DNA of 64,000 nt, taken from RPRB01 sp035501615. Its GTDB lineage: Bacteria; Myxococcota; Myxococcia; Myxococcales; Myxococcaceae. Numbering within the stretch: position 1 is the stretch's first letter; every line of letters begins with the position of its first letter. A program made the position numbers and the translations under genes. This document shows, piece by piece, positions 16,044 to 25,600 of the stretch. The notes under the pieces are model-generated. The model ran no database searches, was not told where the DNA came from, and saw only the letters and a list, made by a program, of their open reading frames with translations. The DNA lies in assembly GCA_035501615.1 (NCBI GenBank), contig DATJVY010000088.1, positions 11,116-75,115 of the forward strand. The letters run 5' to 3'.

Positions 16044-17515
16044 CCGCCCTCCAGCAGGGTCGGCGGCGAACGGGGGACGCCACCCAGCACCTCGAGACCG
16101 AGCAGGCGCTCCACCTGCCAGGTCTCGAGCACTTGGCCGGAGCGCACGTCGGCCAGGGTGGTGACGCCGATCGCCGCCAGGAGCGAGAAGAGGAAGCCGG
16201 CCACCGCCGCGAGCGGCAGGTTCGGCTTCTCGGGGCGCTTGGGGAGCGTGGGCGGACGGATGACGCTGTAGCGATACTTGAACGCCGCCCGCGCGGTCTC
16301 CAGCTCGATCCGGGCGCTGTCGATCCGCTCGAGGATCGAGTCGTACTTGGCCATCGCGAAGCGGAGCCGGGTCCGGGCCATCTCCCCGCTCGCGTCTTCG
16401 ACCGGGATGAGCGGGACGATGCGCCGGAGGGATTCGGAGGCAGGGCTGGGGGCCGCCACGGCGCCGGGCCGCGACTTCGCCACCCGGTCGTAGTCTGCCT
16501 GGAGCCGCTTCTCTTCGGCCCGCATCGAGGCGAGCTGGGGTGAGTCCTCCTGCAGCGAGGCGATGCTCTGCAGGACGGTCATCACCGCGGGGTGGGCATC
16601 GGCGTAGACCGCCCGCTTCTGGACAAGCTCGGACTGGAGCTCCGCCAGGCGGCGGCGCCGGAACTCCTCCAGCTCGTTGATCGCCCGCCGCTTGGTATCG
16701 AGGAGGACCTTCACCTCCGCCGCCTCGGCCCGGGCGGCCTCGTCCGCCGGATCCCGCCGCACCACCGGCGCTGCCGGGCCGGGACGGGCGACCCGTCCGG
16801 GCTTGGTGGCCTGGACCCGGTTCAGGTCCTCCATCGCGGCGTCGATGGACTCCTTGAGCGAGGCGGCGTGCCCCTCGAGGATGGTGATGGTCTCGGCGAT
16901 GGCCGAGACCTCCACCCCGTGCCGCTGCTCGAGGAAGTTCTGCTGGGCGGCATCCACCAGCCGGTAGGCCAGATCGCGGTTGGGCCAGTCGATGGCGATG
17001 GTCACCGTGCTCTCGGCGGTGGTGACCTTGAGCATCTTCTCCAGGTACTCGAGCACCGCGGTGGTCCGCTCCTCCTCGGTGGGCGGGCCGAACAGCAGGG
17101 TGACCAGCTTGTCCTTGAGCTTCAGATGGGGGAGCCGGGTGAGGTCCCACTGCCGCATGAGGTCGGTCTGCTTCATCAGCGAGACCAGGTTGTCGCGGCG
17201 CAGCACCGTCTCCGGGGCCGCGCGGGTGGGCGCATCGGCGTCGGAGGGCACCGTCCGCCCCGGGTTACCCAGGGCCGGCATCAGGGAGTTCTTCTGGGCG
17301 AGGAGCTGGGTCTCCACGTGGTACGTCCGGGGGAGCATCGCGATCACCCCGACGGAGAGCGCGCCCGCGACCGCGAAGGCCAGGAGGCCCAGCTTCCGCC
17401 TCCGCCGCGTCGAGCGGAGGACGAACCCCGCCCACTCCCGGACCCGCTGCCAGTCGATGAGCTGGAAATCGTCCTCGACGTCGACGACCCGCTCGGGCGC
17501 GCCCGGCGAGGTCAC
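16040..17515 (-). CDS. Wzz-type polysaccharide co-polymerase
   Basis: A 491-residue inner-membrane protein. The GTG at 17515 overlaps the upstream regulator stop (GTGA). It has the expected topology: a basic cytoplasmic start, TM1 at about 42-61, a long periplasmic part with coiled-coil heptads (about 215-420), a P-rich stretch RPPTLPKRPEKPNLP, and TM2 at about 434-454. The last 37 residues are cytosolic. Unlike PCP-2a proteins of the Wzc type it carries no kinase domain; the adjacent gene supplies the kinase-like part. It would set chain length and join polymerisation to export through the OPX protein. Confidence 0.85.
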   Translation of the reverse strand: MTSPGAPERVVDVEDDFQLIDWQRVREWAGFVLRSTRRRRKLGLLAFAVAGALSVGVIAMLPRTYHVETQLLAQKNSLMPALGNPGRTVPSDADAPTRAAPETVLRRDNLVSLMKQTDLMRQWDLTRLPHLKLKDKLVTLLFGPPTEEERTTAVLEYLEKMLKVTTAESTVTIAIDWPNRDLAYRLVDAAQQNFLEQRHGVEVSAIAETITILEGHAASLKESIDAAMEDLNRVQATKPGRVARPGPAAPVVRRDPADEAARAEAAEVKVLLDTKRRAINELEEFRRRRLAELQSELVQKRAVYADAHPAVMTVLQSIASLQEDSPQLASMRAEEKRLQADYDRVAKSRPGAVAAPSPASESLRRIVPLIPVEDASGEMARTRLRFAMAKYDSILERIDSARIELETARAAFKYRYSVIRPPTLPKRPEKPNLPLAAVAGFLFSLLAAIGVTTLADVRSGQVLETWQVERLLGLEVLGGVPRSPPTLLEGG

Positions 17516-17913
17516 CGCGCTGGCCCTTCCATGCTCTCCAGCCGGGTGATGCAGGCGTTCACCGCCCGGCTGAAGTCGCTCCGCTTGAACGGCTTGACCA
17601 GGTACGCGGTGGCCCCCACCTCCTCCGCGAAGGCGCGGTCCATCGGCTTGGCACGCGCGCTCATGACGAGGATCGGCACGTCGCGCAGCTCGGGGTGGGA
17701 GCGCATGAACTCGCACACCTCGAAGCCGCTCAGCTCGGGAAGCATCAGATCGAGACAGACCAGGTCCGGCCGCGACTTCTCCAGCGCCCTGATCGCCGAG
17801 CGGCCCTCGGCGACGTCCACCACCTCGATCCCCATGGCCACCAGGTAGGTCCGCACCAGCGCTCGCGCGTCCGGATGATCCTCGACCAACAGTGCCTTTC
17901 GCGGCAGGCGCAT
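17512..17913 (-). CDS. Single-domain response regulator (receiver only)
   Basis: A 133-residue CheY-like protein. The ATG at 17913 is preceded by a purine-rich GAGGGTGAG; a longer start at 17964 would add 17 residues. The acid pair Glu11/Asp12, phosphoacceptor Asp55 (LVCLDLMLP), Ser85 and Lys107 (LVKPFK) are all present, so phosphorylation should be possible. There is no output domain. The gene lies inside the export operon, between the beta-barrel and the co-polymerase, and overlaps the latter. It may tie polymer export to a sensory kinase encoded elsewhere, as with the receiver protein in the Myxococcus eps locus. The partner kinase is not in the window. Confidence 0.88.
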   Translation of the reverse strand: MRLPRKALLVEDHPDARALVRTYLVAMGIEVVDVAEGRSAIRALEKSRPDLVCLDLMLPELSGFEVCEFMRSHPELRDVPILVMSARAKPMDRAFAEEVGATAYLVKPFKRSDFSRAVNACITRLESMEGPAR

Positions 17914-18005
17914 CTCACCCTCGACGTTGAACACTGCAAGCAGACAACGAAGTGAAGTCGGCACTCAAGCGACGGCGGTGAGCATCTTGCCACCGTTGCG
18001 GTCTC

Positions 18006-19361
18006 TCATAGATCGGACCCGAGGAAGGCCGCGATGTCGAGGAAACCGGTCCACCCGAACGACCATTGCGAGGCGGGAGCCCCCAGCAGGTTCGAGCCCT
18101 TGACCCAGGCCGCCCGGCTTCCCAGGGAGGCCTCGAACTCGCGGCCGATGAGGTAGGTGACCCGCCCCTCCAGGCGCGCCTCCCGCTGGAGGCTGTCCTG
18201 GGTGGCGGTCCCCTCTCCGCTCACCGTGAAGGACCAGCGCTCGCCGATCCCGAGCCTGCTGAACAGGAGGCCCCCGAACGTCTGGTGGACGATGCCCGTC
18301 AGCCGGTCGGCTCCGGGGGTGATCCGCGCCTGCAGCTCGTTGTGCCAGGTGGTCCCTCTCCCGTCCAGGCTCAGCCCGATGACCATGGCCGCGGCCGGGC
18401 GCACGCCGTCGCTGGGTGGGAGCGGGTTCCCCGTCGGGTCACGCAGTCCGGTGACGTGGAAACCCGAGACGCCTCCGGCGAGGGTGGTCACGAACCCGGG
18501 CGACCACCCCCGGGTCCAGCTCGCCACCAGGTCGCCCACGGTGGAGCTGGGGAGGGGGGTGGTGCCGGGCGCGCCCGTGAAGCGCAGGTGCGAGACGCTG
18601 AGGATGGGCTCCAGCCGATCACGGGGCGACACGGTCCAGTGCAGCCGCGTCTGCGCGATGGGACCCTGCTGCAGCGGCAGCGTCGCCCGGTCCTCGGGCC
18701 GCAGCCCGCCGCTGGCCTGGTAGCCGGCGGAGGCGGTCCAGTCCAGCGGCTGCGCGATGTTGTAGGTGAATCCCACGCTGCCCTCGGACTCGACGTAGTC
18801 GATGAAGCGGACGTCCGGCAGCGTGCCGGCGCTGGGTGGCACGGTGCCCGTTCCGGTGGTCGGCGTCCCGGCCGGAGGCACCGGAACTCCAGTCGTGGGC
18901 GGGCTGCCTCCCACGCCGACCAGGGGGCTGAAGTCGTTCTGGCCGAAGCTGCCCCGGGCGTTGAGGAACAGCGACATCCGGGGCGAGGTCTTCACGTCCG
19001 AGTTCAGCCGGAGCCGGTGCAGGTAGAAGGCCTTCTGCGTCCCGTAACTGCTGAGGAAGATCCTCGGCTCGTAGGCCACCGTGATCCCGCCGGTGCGGCC
19101 GAGGTAGCGCAGGGCGAAGATCGGATCGATCGTGAGATCGGTGCTGGCTCCGGGGTTCTGCACCTCGAGTGGCTGCCCGGCGCGCAGCTCGGTGCGGGCG
19201 CCGAACTCGCCGGCCAGCGGTGCGCCCTGGGGAGGCTTGACCTGGAAGGCCTCGCCCTCCGGGACGCTGACGGTGAGGGTGGGGTCGATCGCGCCGGTGT
19301 CCGGAGAGGGCTCGGCCGCCAGGGCGAGCCACAGTGCGAGCCCGAGCGAGGAAGGGACCAT
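18006..19361 (-). CDS. Outer-membrane beta-barrel of polysaccharide export (Wzp-like)
   Basis: A 451-residue exported protein with a short signal sequence (LGLALWLALAAEPS). After residue 60 it shows many alternating hydrophobic/polar strands joined by Gly, Pro and Thr-rich loops, ending in a typical barrel terminus (FLDIAAFLGSDL). One loop near residues 150-180 is very rich in Pro, Thr and Gly. It starts 7 bp after the OPX gene stop. In Myxococcus, export systems pair a short OPX protein that lacks its own outer-membrane helix with a separate barrel, and this gene fits the second role. The assignment is by context and strand pattern; no motif is diagnostic. Confidence 0.65.
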   Translation of the reverse strand: MVPSSLGLALWLALAAEPSPDTGAIDPTLTVSVPEGEAFQVKPPQGAPLAGEFGARTELRAGQPLEVQNPGASTDLTIDPIFALRYLGRTGGITVAYEPRIFLSSYGTQKAFYLHRLRLNSDVKTSPRMSLFLNARGSFGQNDFSPLVGVGGSPPTTGVPVPPAGTPTTGTGTVPPSAGTLPDVRFIDYVESEGSVGFTYNIAQPLDWTASAGYQASGGLRPEDRATLPLQQGPIAQTRLHWTVSPRDRLEPILSVSHLRFTGAPGTTPLPSSTVGDLVASWTRGWSPGFVTTLAGGVSGFHVTGLRDPTGNPLPPSDGVRPAAAMVIGLSLDGRGTTWHNELQARITPGADRLTGIVHQTFGGLLFSRLGIGERWSFTVSGEGTATQDSLQREARLEGRVTYLIGREFEASLGSRAAWVKGSNLLGAPASQWSFGWTGFLDIAAFLGSDL

Positions 19362-19368
19362 CCGGCGC

Positions 19369-19971
19369 TCACTCCACGACGACGGTGTCCCCGGGCCGCA
19401 GCCGGAAGGTCGCAGCCTTCCCCTCGGCCAGGGTGAGCCCGTCGTAGGTGAAGCGAATGCGAGCGCGGGTGGGGATGTCCCGGACCACGAAGATCCGGTC
19501 GCGCGAGGCGTAGAGGCCGAAGCCCCCCGCCGCAGCGAGGGCCTGCATCACCCCCGAGTTGGGGGCCACGGCGTAGACCCCGGGCTTCGACACCTCGCCC
19601 ATCACCGCGACCGAGAAGGGGCGGGCCTCCTCGAGCGAGACGGTGACCACCGGGGCGTTGATGAACTCCTTCAGCCGGGTCTGGAGCTGCTGGGCCAAGG
19701 CGTTGGGGGTGAAGCCCGACGCCACCACGTCGTTGAGGAAGGGAACCGAGATCTTCCCGTCTTCTCGGACCTTCGCCCGGGCGGACATGTCCGGCTGATT
19801 GAAGACGCGGATCTGCAGCACGTCTCCCGGCTGGATGATGTAGCCGGCCTGGGTCGGGGCCGGCGGCTCGACGTAATCGTTCACCCAGACGAAGGGGCCG
19901 GTGGTCGCACAGGCCAGCACGGCGGCGGTCAATCCCCCCAGGGCGAGCACACGACGCGGTTGCGTTCCCAT
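19369..19971 (-). CDS. OPX-family polysaccharide export lipoprotein (Wza-like, short form)
   Basis: A 200-residue lipoprotein starting at the ATG at 19971 with GGAGGAG upstream. The lipobox is VLAC with Cys21. Residues about 43-115 form the Poly_export (SLBB-like) domain opening YIIQPGDVLQIRVFNQPD, and about 120-165 one SLBB domain (GEVSKPGVYAV). The protein stops at LRPGDTVVVE, so it lacks the C-terminal amphipathic helix by which E. coli Wza crosses the outer membrane. It would form the periplasmic part of the export channel and need a partner pore, which the next gene probably supplies. It is the first gene of the six-gene minus-strand operon. Confidence 0.88.
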   Translation of the reverse strand: MGTQPRRVLALGGLTAAVLACATTGPFVWVNDYVEPPAPTQAGYIIQPGDVLQIRVFNQPDMSARAKVREDGKISVPFLNDVVASGFTPNALAQQLQTRLKEFINAPVVTVSLEEARPFSVAVMGEVSKPGVYAVAPNSGVMQALAAAGGFGLYASRDRIFVVRDIPTRARIRFTYDGLTLAEGKAATFRLRPGDTVVVE

Positions 19972-20129
19972 CGCTGCTGGCGTCTCCTCCACGCTCCCCC
20001 CTCTCGGTCGTGTCGGGGAGGAGCGGGACGTACCATGTGGAACTCTCACCCGGCAACGGAAGCGCAGAGGCGCGTGGACACGTGGGAAAGGTCAGTCTCG
20101 ACTCACTGCGCCGAGGGCCGGGCTTGTCG
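19972..20129. promoter_or_regulatory. Divergent promoter region of export operon and wecG-like gene
   Basis: A 158-bp gap between two divergent transcription units: the export operon (minus) and the WecG-type glycosyltransferase (plus). Apart from a GGAGGAG ribosome-binding stretch for the minus gene, no clear promoter boxes were recognised. Control of the polymer machinery should lie here. Confidence 0.4.
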
Positions 20130-20876
20130 GTGACGTCGCGGTTTCAAGTGGGTCAGATCCGGGCCGACGTCGTCGACCTCTCCGGGGCGGTGGAGCGGAT
20201 CGAGGCGCTCGTCTCCGCCGGGGCCGGGGGCGCCATCTTCACCCCCAACGTGGATCACGTGGTGAACGCCGAGCGCGTGCCGGCGCTGGCCCGGGCCTAC
20301 GCCCGCGTCGAGCTCAGTCTCGCCGACGGGATGCCGCTGGTCTGGGCCTCGCGGGTGCTCGGTCCCGCCCTCCCCCAGCGGGTGGCGGGCTCGGACCTGG
20401 CCGATCCGCTGCTGGCGCGTGCTGCGGCACGGGGCTGGCCGGTGTTCCTGCTCGGCGGCCGCCCGGGAGCGGCGGAGAAGGCCGCCCGGGAGCTCCAGGG
20501 GAGGGGAGTGACTGTGGTGGGAGCGGAAGGCCCGCCGATCGACGCAGACGGAAGGGTGGATCCGGCGGTGCTGGAGCGGCTCCGTGGCGCATCGGCCGCC
20601 CTGCTCCTGGTGGGCCTCGGTTCACCGAAGCAGGAGCTGTTCATCGACCGGTACCGGGATCTCCTGGGCCGGACGGTGTGCTTCGCGTGCGGAGCGGTGA
20701 TCGATTTTCTTGCCGGAGAGTTGCCCCGTGCACCGCGATGGATGGCGCGCTCCGGTCTCGAATGGGCGTACCGGCTGGGACGCGAACCTCGCCGACTGTG
20801 GCGTCGATACCTCATCAACGATCCCGCCTTCCTGCGCATCCTCGCCCGCGACTGGAGTGCGCGACGCTTCGGGTGA
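20130..20876 (+). CDS. WecG/TagA/CpsF-family glycosyltransferase
   Basis: A 248-residue protein from the GTG at 20130; earlier in-frame codons exist but extend into the promoter region. The family pattern is clear: FTPNVDHVVNAER near residues 36-48, the catalytic region LADGMPLVWASR, GSDLADPLL, GWPVFLLGG, and LVGLGSPKQELFI, ending with a basic/aromatic tail (EWAYRLGREPRRLWRRYL) that binds the membrane. These GT26 enzymes add the second sugar (ManNAcA or similar) to a lipid-linked primer. The priming enzyme is the next gene downstream, so these two probably start the repeat unit. Confidence 0.87.
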   Translation: MTSRFQVGQIRADVVDLSGAVERIEALVSAGAGGAIFTPNVDHVVNAERVPALARAYARVELSLADGMPLVWASRVLGPALPQRVAGSDLADPLLARAAARGWPVFLLGGRPGAAEKAARELQGRGVTVVGAEGPPIDADGRVDPAVLERLRGASAALLLVGLGSPKQELFIDRYRDLLGRTVCFACGAVIDFLAGELPRAPRWMARSGLEWAYRLGREPRRLWRRYLINDPAFLRILARDWSARRFG

Positions 20877-20932
20877 ACGCCGGGGGGAAGGGGCACGCGC
20901 GACCCAGGGTGTGGAGCAACCTCCTCTGACGC

Positions 20933-20953
20933 CACACAAAAGCCGTTTGTGTG
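20933..20953. promoter_or_regulatory. Palindrome upstream of priming glycosyltransferase
   Basis: A perfect 8-bp inverted repeat, CACACAAA-N5-TTTGTGTG, lies in the 177-bp gap between the wecG-like gene and the priming transferase. It is AT-rich in a very GC-rich setting. It could be an operator or, read as RNA, a weak terminator for the upstream gene. There is no following U-run, so a protein-binding site is favoured. Confidence 0.45.
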
Positions 20954-21053
20954 TTCCACGGTGGTGAGGTTCACTCCGCTTCCGTCGCCTGTACGCGTGG
21001 CGGCGTCGAAGCGTCGGAGCAGATCGCCGGCGCGAAATTACCCGGGAGCTCGA

Positions 21054-22415
21054 GTGGCACTGAGCATCAATCGTTTCGCGCCCACGCCGGTGGCGAAGCT
21101 GGGGCTGGGGCTCGATCTCGCTGCGCTCGTCGTCGCGGTGGTGCTCGCGACGCCCGGGCCGGAGTGGCGGCAGCTTCTCTGGGCGGCCTGCGCCGTCGGC
21201 GTGTTCTGGAGCACCAGCTCGGTCGCGCGGCACTACGCGTACACCGCGGAGCGAGCTCCGTGGGAGGACGTGGTTCTCTCGCTCGTCATCCTGCTCTCGG
21301 TGGCCACGGTGCTGTTCCTCGGCGAGCGGCTGCTCGGCCACGACCGTCCCGACGTGGCGCTGATGCTGGCGATCGCGCTGCCGCTCCAGATCCTGCTGCG
21401 GCTCACCGTCTTCGCCTTCGTGCGGGCGCAGACCCGTCCGCCGCGCAACGTGCTCATCGTCGGCACCGGCCCGCTGGGGCGGATCACCGGAGAGGACCTC
21501 TCGAGGGCTCGCACCCAGTGCAGCTACCTCAGCTGGCCGGGTGAGACCATCCCCGAGCCTCTCCGCGGTGCGTACCTCGGCGATGCCGAGGGCCTGCCGG
21601 TGACGCTCGCCGAGCACTGCTTCGACGAGATCTACCTCTGCGGCCTTCCCACCACCCACGGGCGCTCGCTCCAGGCGGCGGTCGCGATGTGCGAGACGTT
21701 CGGGGTGCCTTTCGCGCTGCCGGCGTACTCCGTGCGCCTCGGCCGGGCCGAGCCGGTGGAACGCAAGGCGGTCGCCGACGGCTTCCTCCACTACGTGACC
21801 GGCGGCGCGAACCGCGGCCACCGGGTCCTCAAGCGGTTCCTGGACATCGCCGGCGCCTCGGCCGCGCTGTGGGTCCTCTTCCCGGGGCTCCTGCTCATCG
21901 CCGCGCTGGTGAAGCTGACCTCGCCGGGCCCGGTGTTCTTCCGGCAGCAGCGCGTGGGTCTGCACGGGAAGAAGTTCCCGATGCTCAAGTTCCGGTCGAT
22001 GGTCGTCAACGCCGAGGAGCTGAAGGTGAAGCTCCTGGCGCTCAACGAGCAGAGCGGCCCGGTCTTCAAGATGAAGGCCGATCCGCGGGTGACGCGACTG
22101 GGACGGTTCCTCCGCCGGTACAGCCTCGACGAGCTGCCGCAGCTGGTGAACGTGCTCCGCGGAGACATGACGCTCGTGGGTCCGCGCCCGCCGGTGCCCC
22201 AGGAGGTCGCCCAGTACGAGCCGTGGCAGCGGCGCCGGCTGTCGGTGCCTCCGGGCCTGACCTGTCTCTGGCAGGTGAGCGGCCGGAACGAGGTGGAGTT
22301 CCAGGACTGGATGTACCTCGACCTCCAGTACATCGATCACTGGAACCTGAGGGGCGACATCAACCTGCTCCTCAAGACCGTGCCGGTGGTCGTCACCGGC
22401 AAGGGCAGCCACTGA
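21054..22415 (+). CDS. Undecaprenyl-phosphate sugar phosphotransferase (priming enzyme)
   Basis: A 453-residue polyisoprenyl-phosphate hexose-1-phosphate transferase. The GTG at 21054 is chosen because GGGAG lies 5 bp upstream; an earlier GTG at 20949 would start inside a palindrome. About four TM helices (residues 15-125) precede a CoA-binding-like Rossmann domain (NVLIVGTGPLG, 132-142). A hairpin membrane segment (264-290) and the catalytic sugar transferase domain follow, with KFRSM, DELPQLVNVLRGDMTLVGPRPP and the closing PGLTCLWQVSGRN. It moves a sugar-phosphate from an NDP-sugar to undecaprenyl phosphate to begin each repeat unit of the exopolysaccharide. Confidence 0.9.
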   Translation: MALSINRFAPTPVAKLGLGLDLAALVVAVVLATPGPEWRQLLWAACAVGVFWSTSSVARHYAYTAERAPWEDVVLSLVILLSVATVLFLGERLLGHDRPDVALMLAIALPLQILLRLTVFAFVRAQTRPPRNVLIVGTGPLGRITGEDLSRARTQCSYLSWPGETIPEPLRGAYLGDAEGLPVTLAEHCFDEIYLCGLPTTHGRSLQAAVAMCETFGVPFALPAYSVRLGRAEPVERKAVADGFLHYVTGGANRGHRVLKRFLDIAGASAALWVLFPGLLLIAALVKLTSPGPVFFRQQRVGLHGKKFPMLKFRSMVVNAEELKVKLLALNEQSGPVFKMKADPRVTRLGRFLRRYSLDELPQLVNVLRGDMTLVGPRPPVPQEVAQYEPWQRRRLSVPPGLTCLWQVSGRNEVEFQDWMYLDLQYIDHWNLRGDINLLLKTVPVVVTGKGSH

Positions 22416-22502
22416 CGCTCGGCCGGGCCCGGGCGAGCACCGCCGCCCGGTCGCCCTCACCGTCCCCGCTCGCTCCGGGGATCTGCCGTCACCTCACTGC
22501 GA

Positions 22503-22584
22503 TGCCCAGGAGAGGACTCGAACCTCCATGCCTCGCGGCGCTAGACCCTGAATCTAGTGTGTCTACCAATTCCACCACCTGGGC
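22503..22584 (-). tRNA. tRNA-Leu (anticodon CAG)
   Basis: Read on the minus strand, an 82-nt class II tRNA folds with acceptor GCCCAGG/CCTGGGC and discriminator A. It has a D-arm with GGTAGAC, an anticodon stem CTAGA/TCTAG around the loop TTCAGGG (anticodon CAG), a long variable arm, and a T-arm with GGTTCGAGTCC. The CCA end is not encoded. It decodes CUG, the commonest Leu codon in this GC-rich DNA. Confidence 0.95.
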
Positions 22585-22626
22585 GGTGTGGAGCCCGCGG
22601 CTTATACGGGGGAGCCCCCGCGCGTT

Positions 22627-25600
22627 TCAAGGCCCTTCCCGCCGGCCGGCCACGACCGCGGCCTGGTCCGGCTCGAGGACCAGCACCCAGTCGGCCTCGC
22701 CGGCGGCGTTGAGGCCGGGAGTGACGACCTCGAGCAGGTTGCCCGCGGAGGAAGTCACCGAGGTGAGCGAGGAGATCCCCGCCGTGGGATCGAACCAGCG
22801 TGCCCGGATGGGGCCCGTGCGCGCGGGATCCGGACCTCGCAGCTGGAGCCGGCGGGCCGCGCTCCCGCGCCCGGGGACGTAGGCGACGAGCCAGCGGCGG
22901 TCCGGCGAGGCCGCGGCTGCCACGTCTCCGCCCGCCGCCGCGTCGTCCCGACCGGCGAGCGGCTCGTTCCCGCGGAGGGCGCCGAGCCCCGACGGCACGA
23001 GCTCCCACCAGGGCATCGAGTCGAACAGCCTCGCCAGGTGGCGCATGTCTCGCGCGCCGTCGCTCTCCAGGGACTCGACCCAGTGGGGGCCGAAGTTCCA
23101 GACCTCCCCGTTCCCGAAGACCACGCCTCCGATGAGCGAGAGCTGCGTCTGGTACATGCGGCGCCGGACCTCCCCTGCGCTCATCGGCACCGGGATCGGC
23201 TGGCGGAGGGCGCTCTTGAGCGCGTACCAGCCCATCTTCAGCCACCGCCCCGGGCCCGTGCGAGGGAGGCCGCCCGAGGTCTCGTACTCGGTCTCGATGA
23301 GGAAGGCGGGGCGCGGATCGCTCCCCTGTCCGGCGGCCTCGTAGCCGCGCCGGGCCTGGACCAGCACCTGGCCATCGTGGTGCTGCCCGTAGGTGTAGAC
23401 GGCCTGGAGCTGGAGATCGGGCGCGAAGTCCGGCTCGTCGGTGGCCAGGTGCTCCTCGCTCCAGTGGGCGGTCTGCAGCTGGAGCGCCCCGCCCTCGCGC
23501 AGCCCCTCCATGACCGCGTGGGCGCGGGCCTCCCCCTCGGACCCGAAGGGAGGCAGGTAGTCACCGCCCTCCACCCAGATGAGGTTCGGCCGATCCCGCA
23601 GCCCGCCGAATGCGCCGCCGTTGCCCCGGGCGAGGTACCGGCCGAACTGCTGGCAGACCGCGCGGGTGTTGACCGACTGGTTGAGCTCCCCCCACCAGCC
23701 CTCGTCGCCGCCGTTGAGCCCGAGGTACATCGGGGTGGCGAGCACCAGCAGCCCGTGCGCGCGCGCCCGATCGATCACCCAGGCGACCCGCTGGAAGTAG
23801 GCATCGTTCGGGGTGGAGAAGTCGCCCGGACGCAGCAGTGGCGAGAGCCCGTCGCGGGACACCGGCGCGTGCGAGGAGGGCACCCAGCGCTTGTGCTCGA
23901 GGAAGAGCAGGAGCACGGTGTTGAAGCCCTGGCGGGCGCGGGTCTCGAGGTACCGCTCGATGTCGGCGGGGGAAAGCTGCACCACGATGTCCCATCCCGC
24001 GTCGCCGGTGATCCGAAACGGACGTCCCTGCGCATCCACCAGGTACCGGCCGGAGCCGTGCACCCGCAGCGGGAATCGCTCGCCCCCCGCCCGGGTCAGG
24101 GGACCGAGCGGGGGCGCCTCCACCCAGGCCTCGTCGGGACCGAGCGAGGCGTGGCCGAGCCTGTGCCACCCCGGAAGCGGGACGCCGGTCCGGAACCACT
24201 CCCGGCCGTAGGGGAAGTCATCGAGCGACTGTCGATCGAGCACCGCAACGTCCGGTGCGCGGAGGTCGAGGTAGCGCGAGGCGTCCCGGCCGCCGGTCCA
24301 CGGGAGGGGCTGGAGGACCGCCCCGGCATAGAAGGCGACCGTGGGGTCCACGTCGGCGAGCCGGGCCCGCCAGGGCAGCTCCCTCCGCAGGTCGGACCCG
24401 AGGACGCGCTCGCCGATCCGCCGCCCGTTCCAGGCCTCGCTGACCTCGTCTGCGCGGCGGAGCCCCCACAGGGCGGCGAGAGCGAGGAGGGTCACGGCGA
24501 CCGCGGGCGTCCGTCTCGCGAGGGCGTGGGAGAGCCGCAGGCCTCGCCATCCCCGCTCGGCGAACCCGGGCAGCGCCGTCAGGCCTGCGCCGGCCCAGAC
24601 CACCCCCGGCGCGAGCAGCGGGAAGATGAACCGTTCGTGAAAGTACGGCCAGGCGGTGAAGGTGATGAGGTTGAAGGACGCCAGGGCGAGGAGCGGTGCG
24701 CTCCGCCAGGCGAGGCCGCGCGTCCAGCGGACGGAGGCCAGTCCCAGCACCGCGAGCAGGAACAGCACCGGGTTTCCCAGCGACGGTCGGGCGACGACGT
24801 AGAGGAGGAACTTGGGCAGGTTCCGCCGGGCCGAGCGCGCGCCGATGTCGATCCGCTCGGCGAGCGAGGGTGGCGAGAGCCGCAGCAGCTCGAGATTCGA
24901 GATGTTGGACAGACCCGTGTCGCGGAGCTGGGAGTCGATGGAGCTGTAGATCTGCTGATCGGTCTGGCCAACCGCGGACCGCCGGGAGAAGGCAGTCCCG
25001 TCCGGCGTCTTGGCCTCGAAGCGGACGGCACCCACGTGGAGCGAGAGCGGCACCGCGTACCCGAGCCCGAGGAAGGCGGTCGTCAGCCCCAGCATCACCC
25101 CCCGGGCGAGCGCCGGCCGTGGGGCCGGCCTCCGGGAGAGCACGATCAGCCCGGCGCACGCTCCAGAGATGAGAAGACCCTCGGGCCGGGTGAAGTAGGC
25201 CAGCGCCCCGAGGACGCCCCCGGCGAGCGCATCGCGACGCCGTCCATCGGGGTCCATCGCCCGGGTGGCGAACAGGACGGCGGCCAGGATGAGCGTCAGG
25301 TACGTCGCCTCGGTGAGGACCGCGCCCGAGAGCGCGATCAGCAGCGGGTGCACTGCCGCCAGCCAGCCGCCGGCGAGTCCGGCCCGCTCTCCGTAGAGGC
25401 GCCGGCCCAGGGCGAGCACCAGCAGCGGGAACACCGAGCCGAAGATCAGCGAGGCGGACCGGCCGGCAGTCTCGGGCGTGAGCCCCAGCCAGGTGCCGGC
25501 GGCGATGAGGCAGGGATAGAGCGGGGGATAGAGCAGCTGGAGGCCGGCCTCGCGCAGGCCGATGTAGCCCCGCCCGAGCGCGAGGTTCTCGCCGACCCGC

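Noticed and set aside
22416..22502. GC-rich hairpin (CCCCG...CGGGG) after tRNA-Leu as a terminator
   Set aside because: The stem is only 5 bp and no T-run follows on the minus strand.
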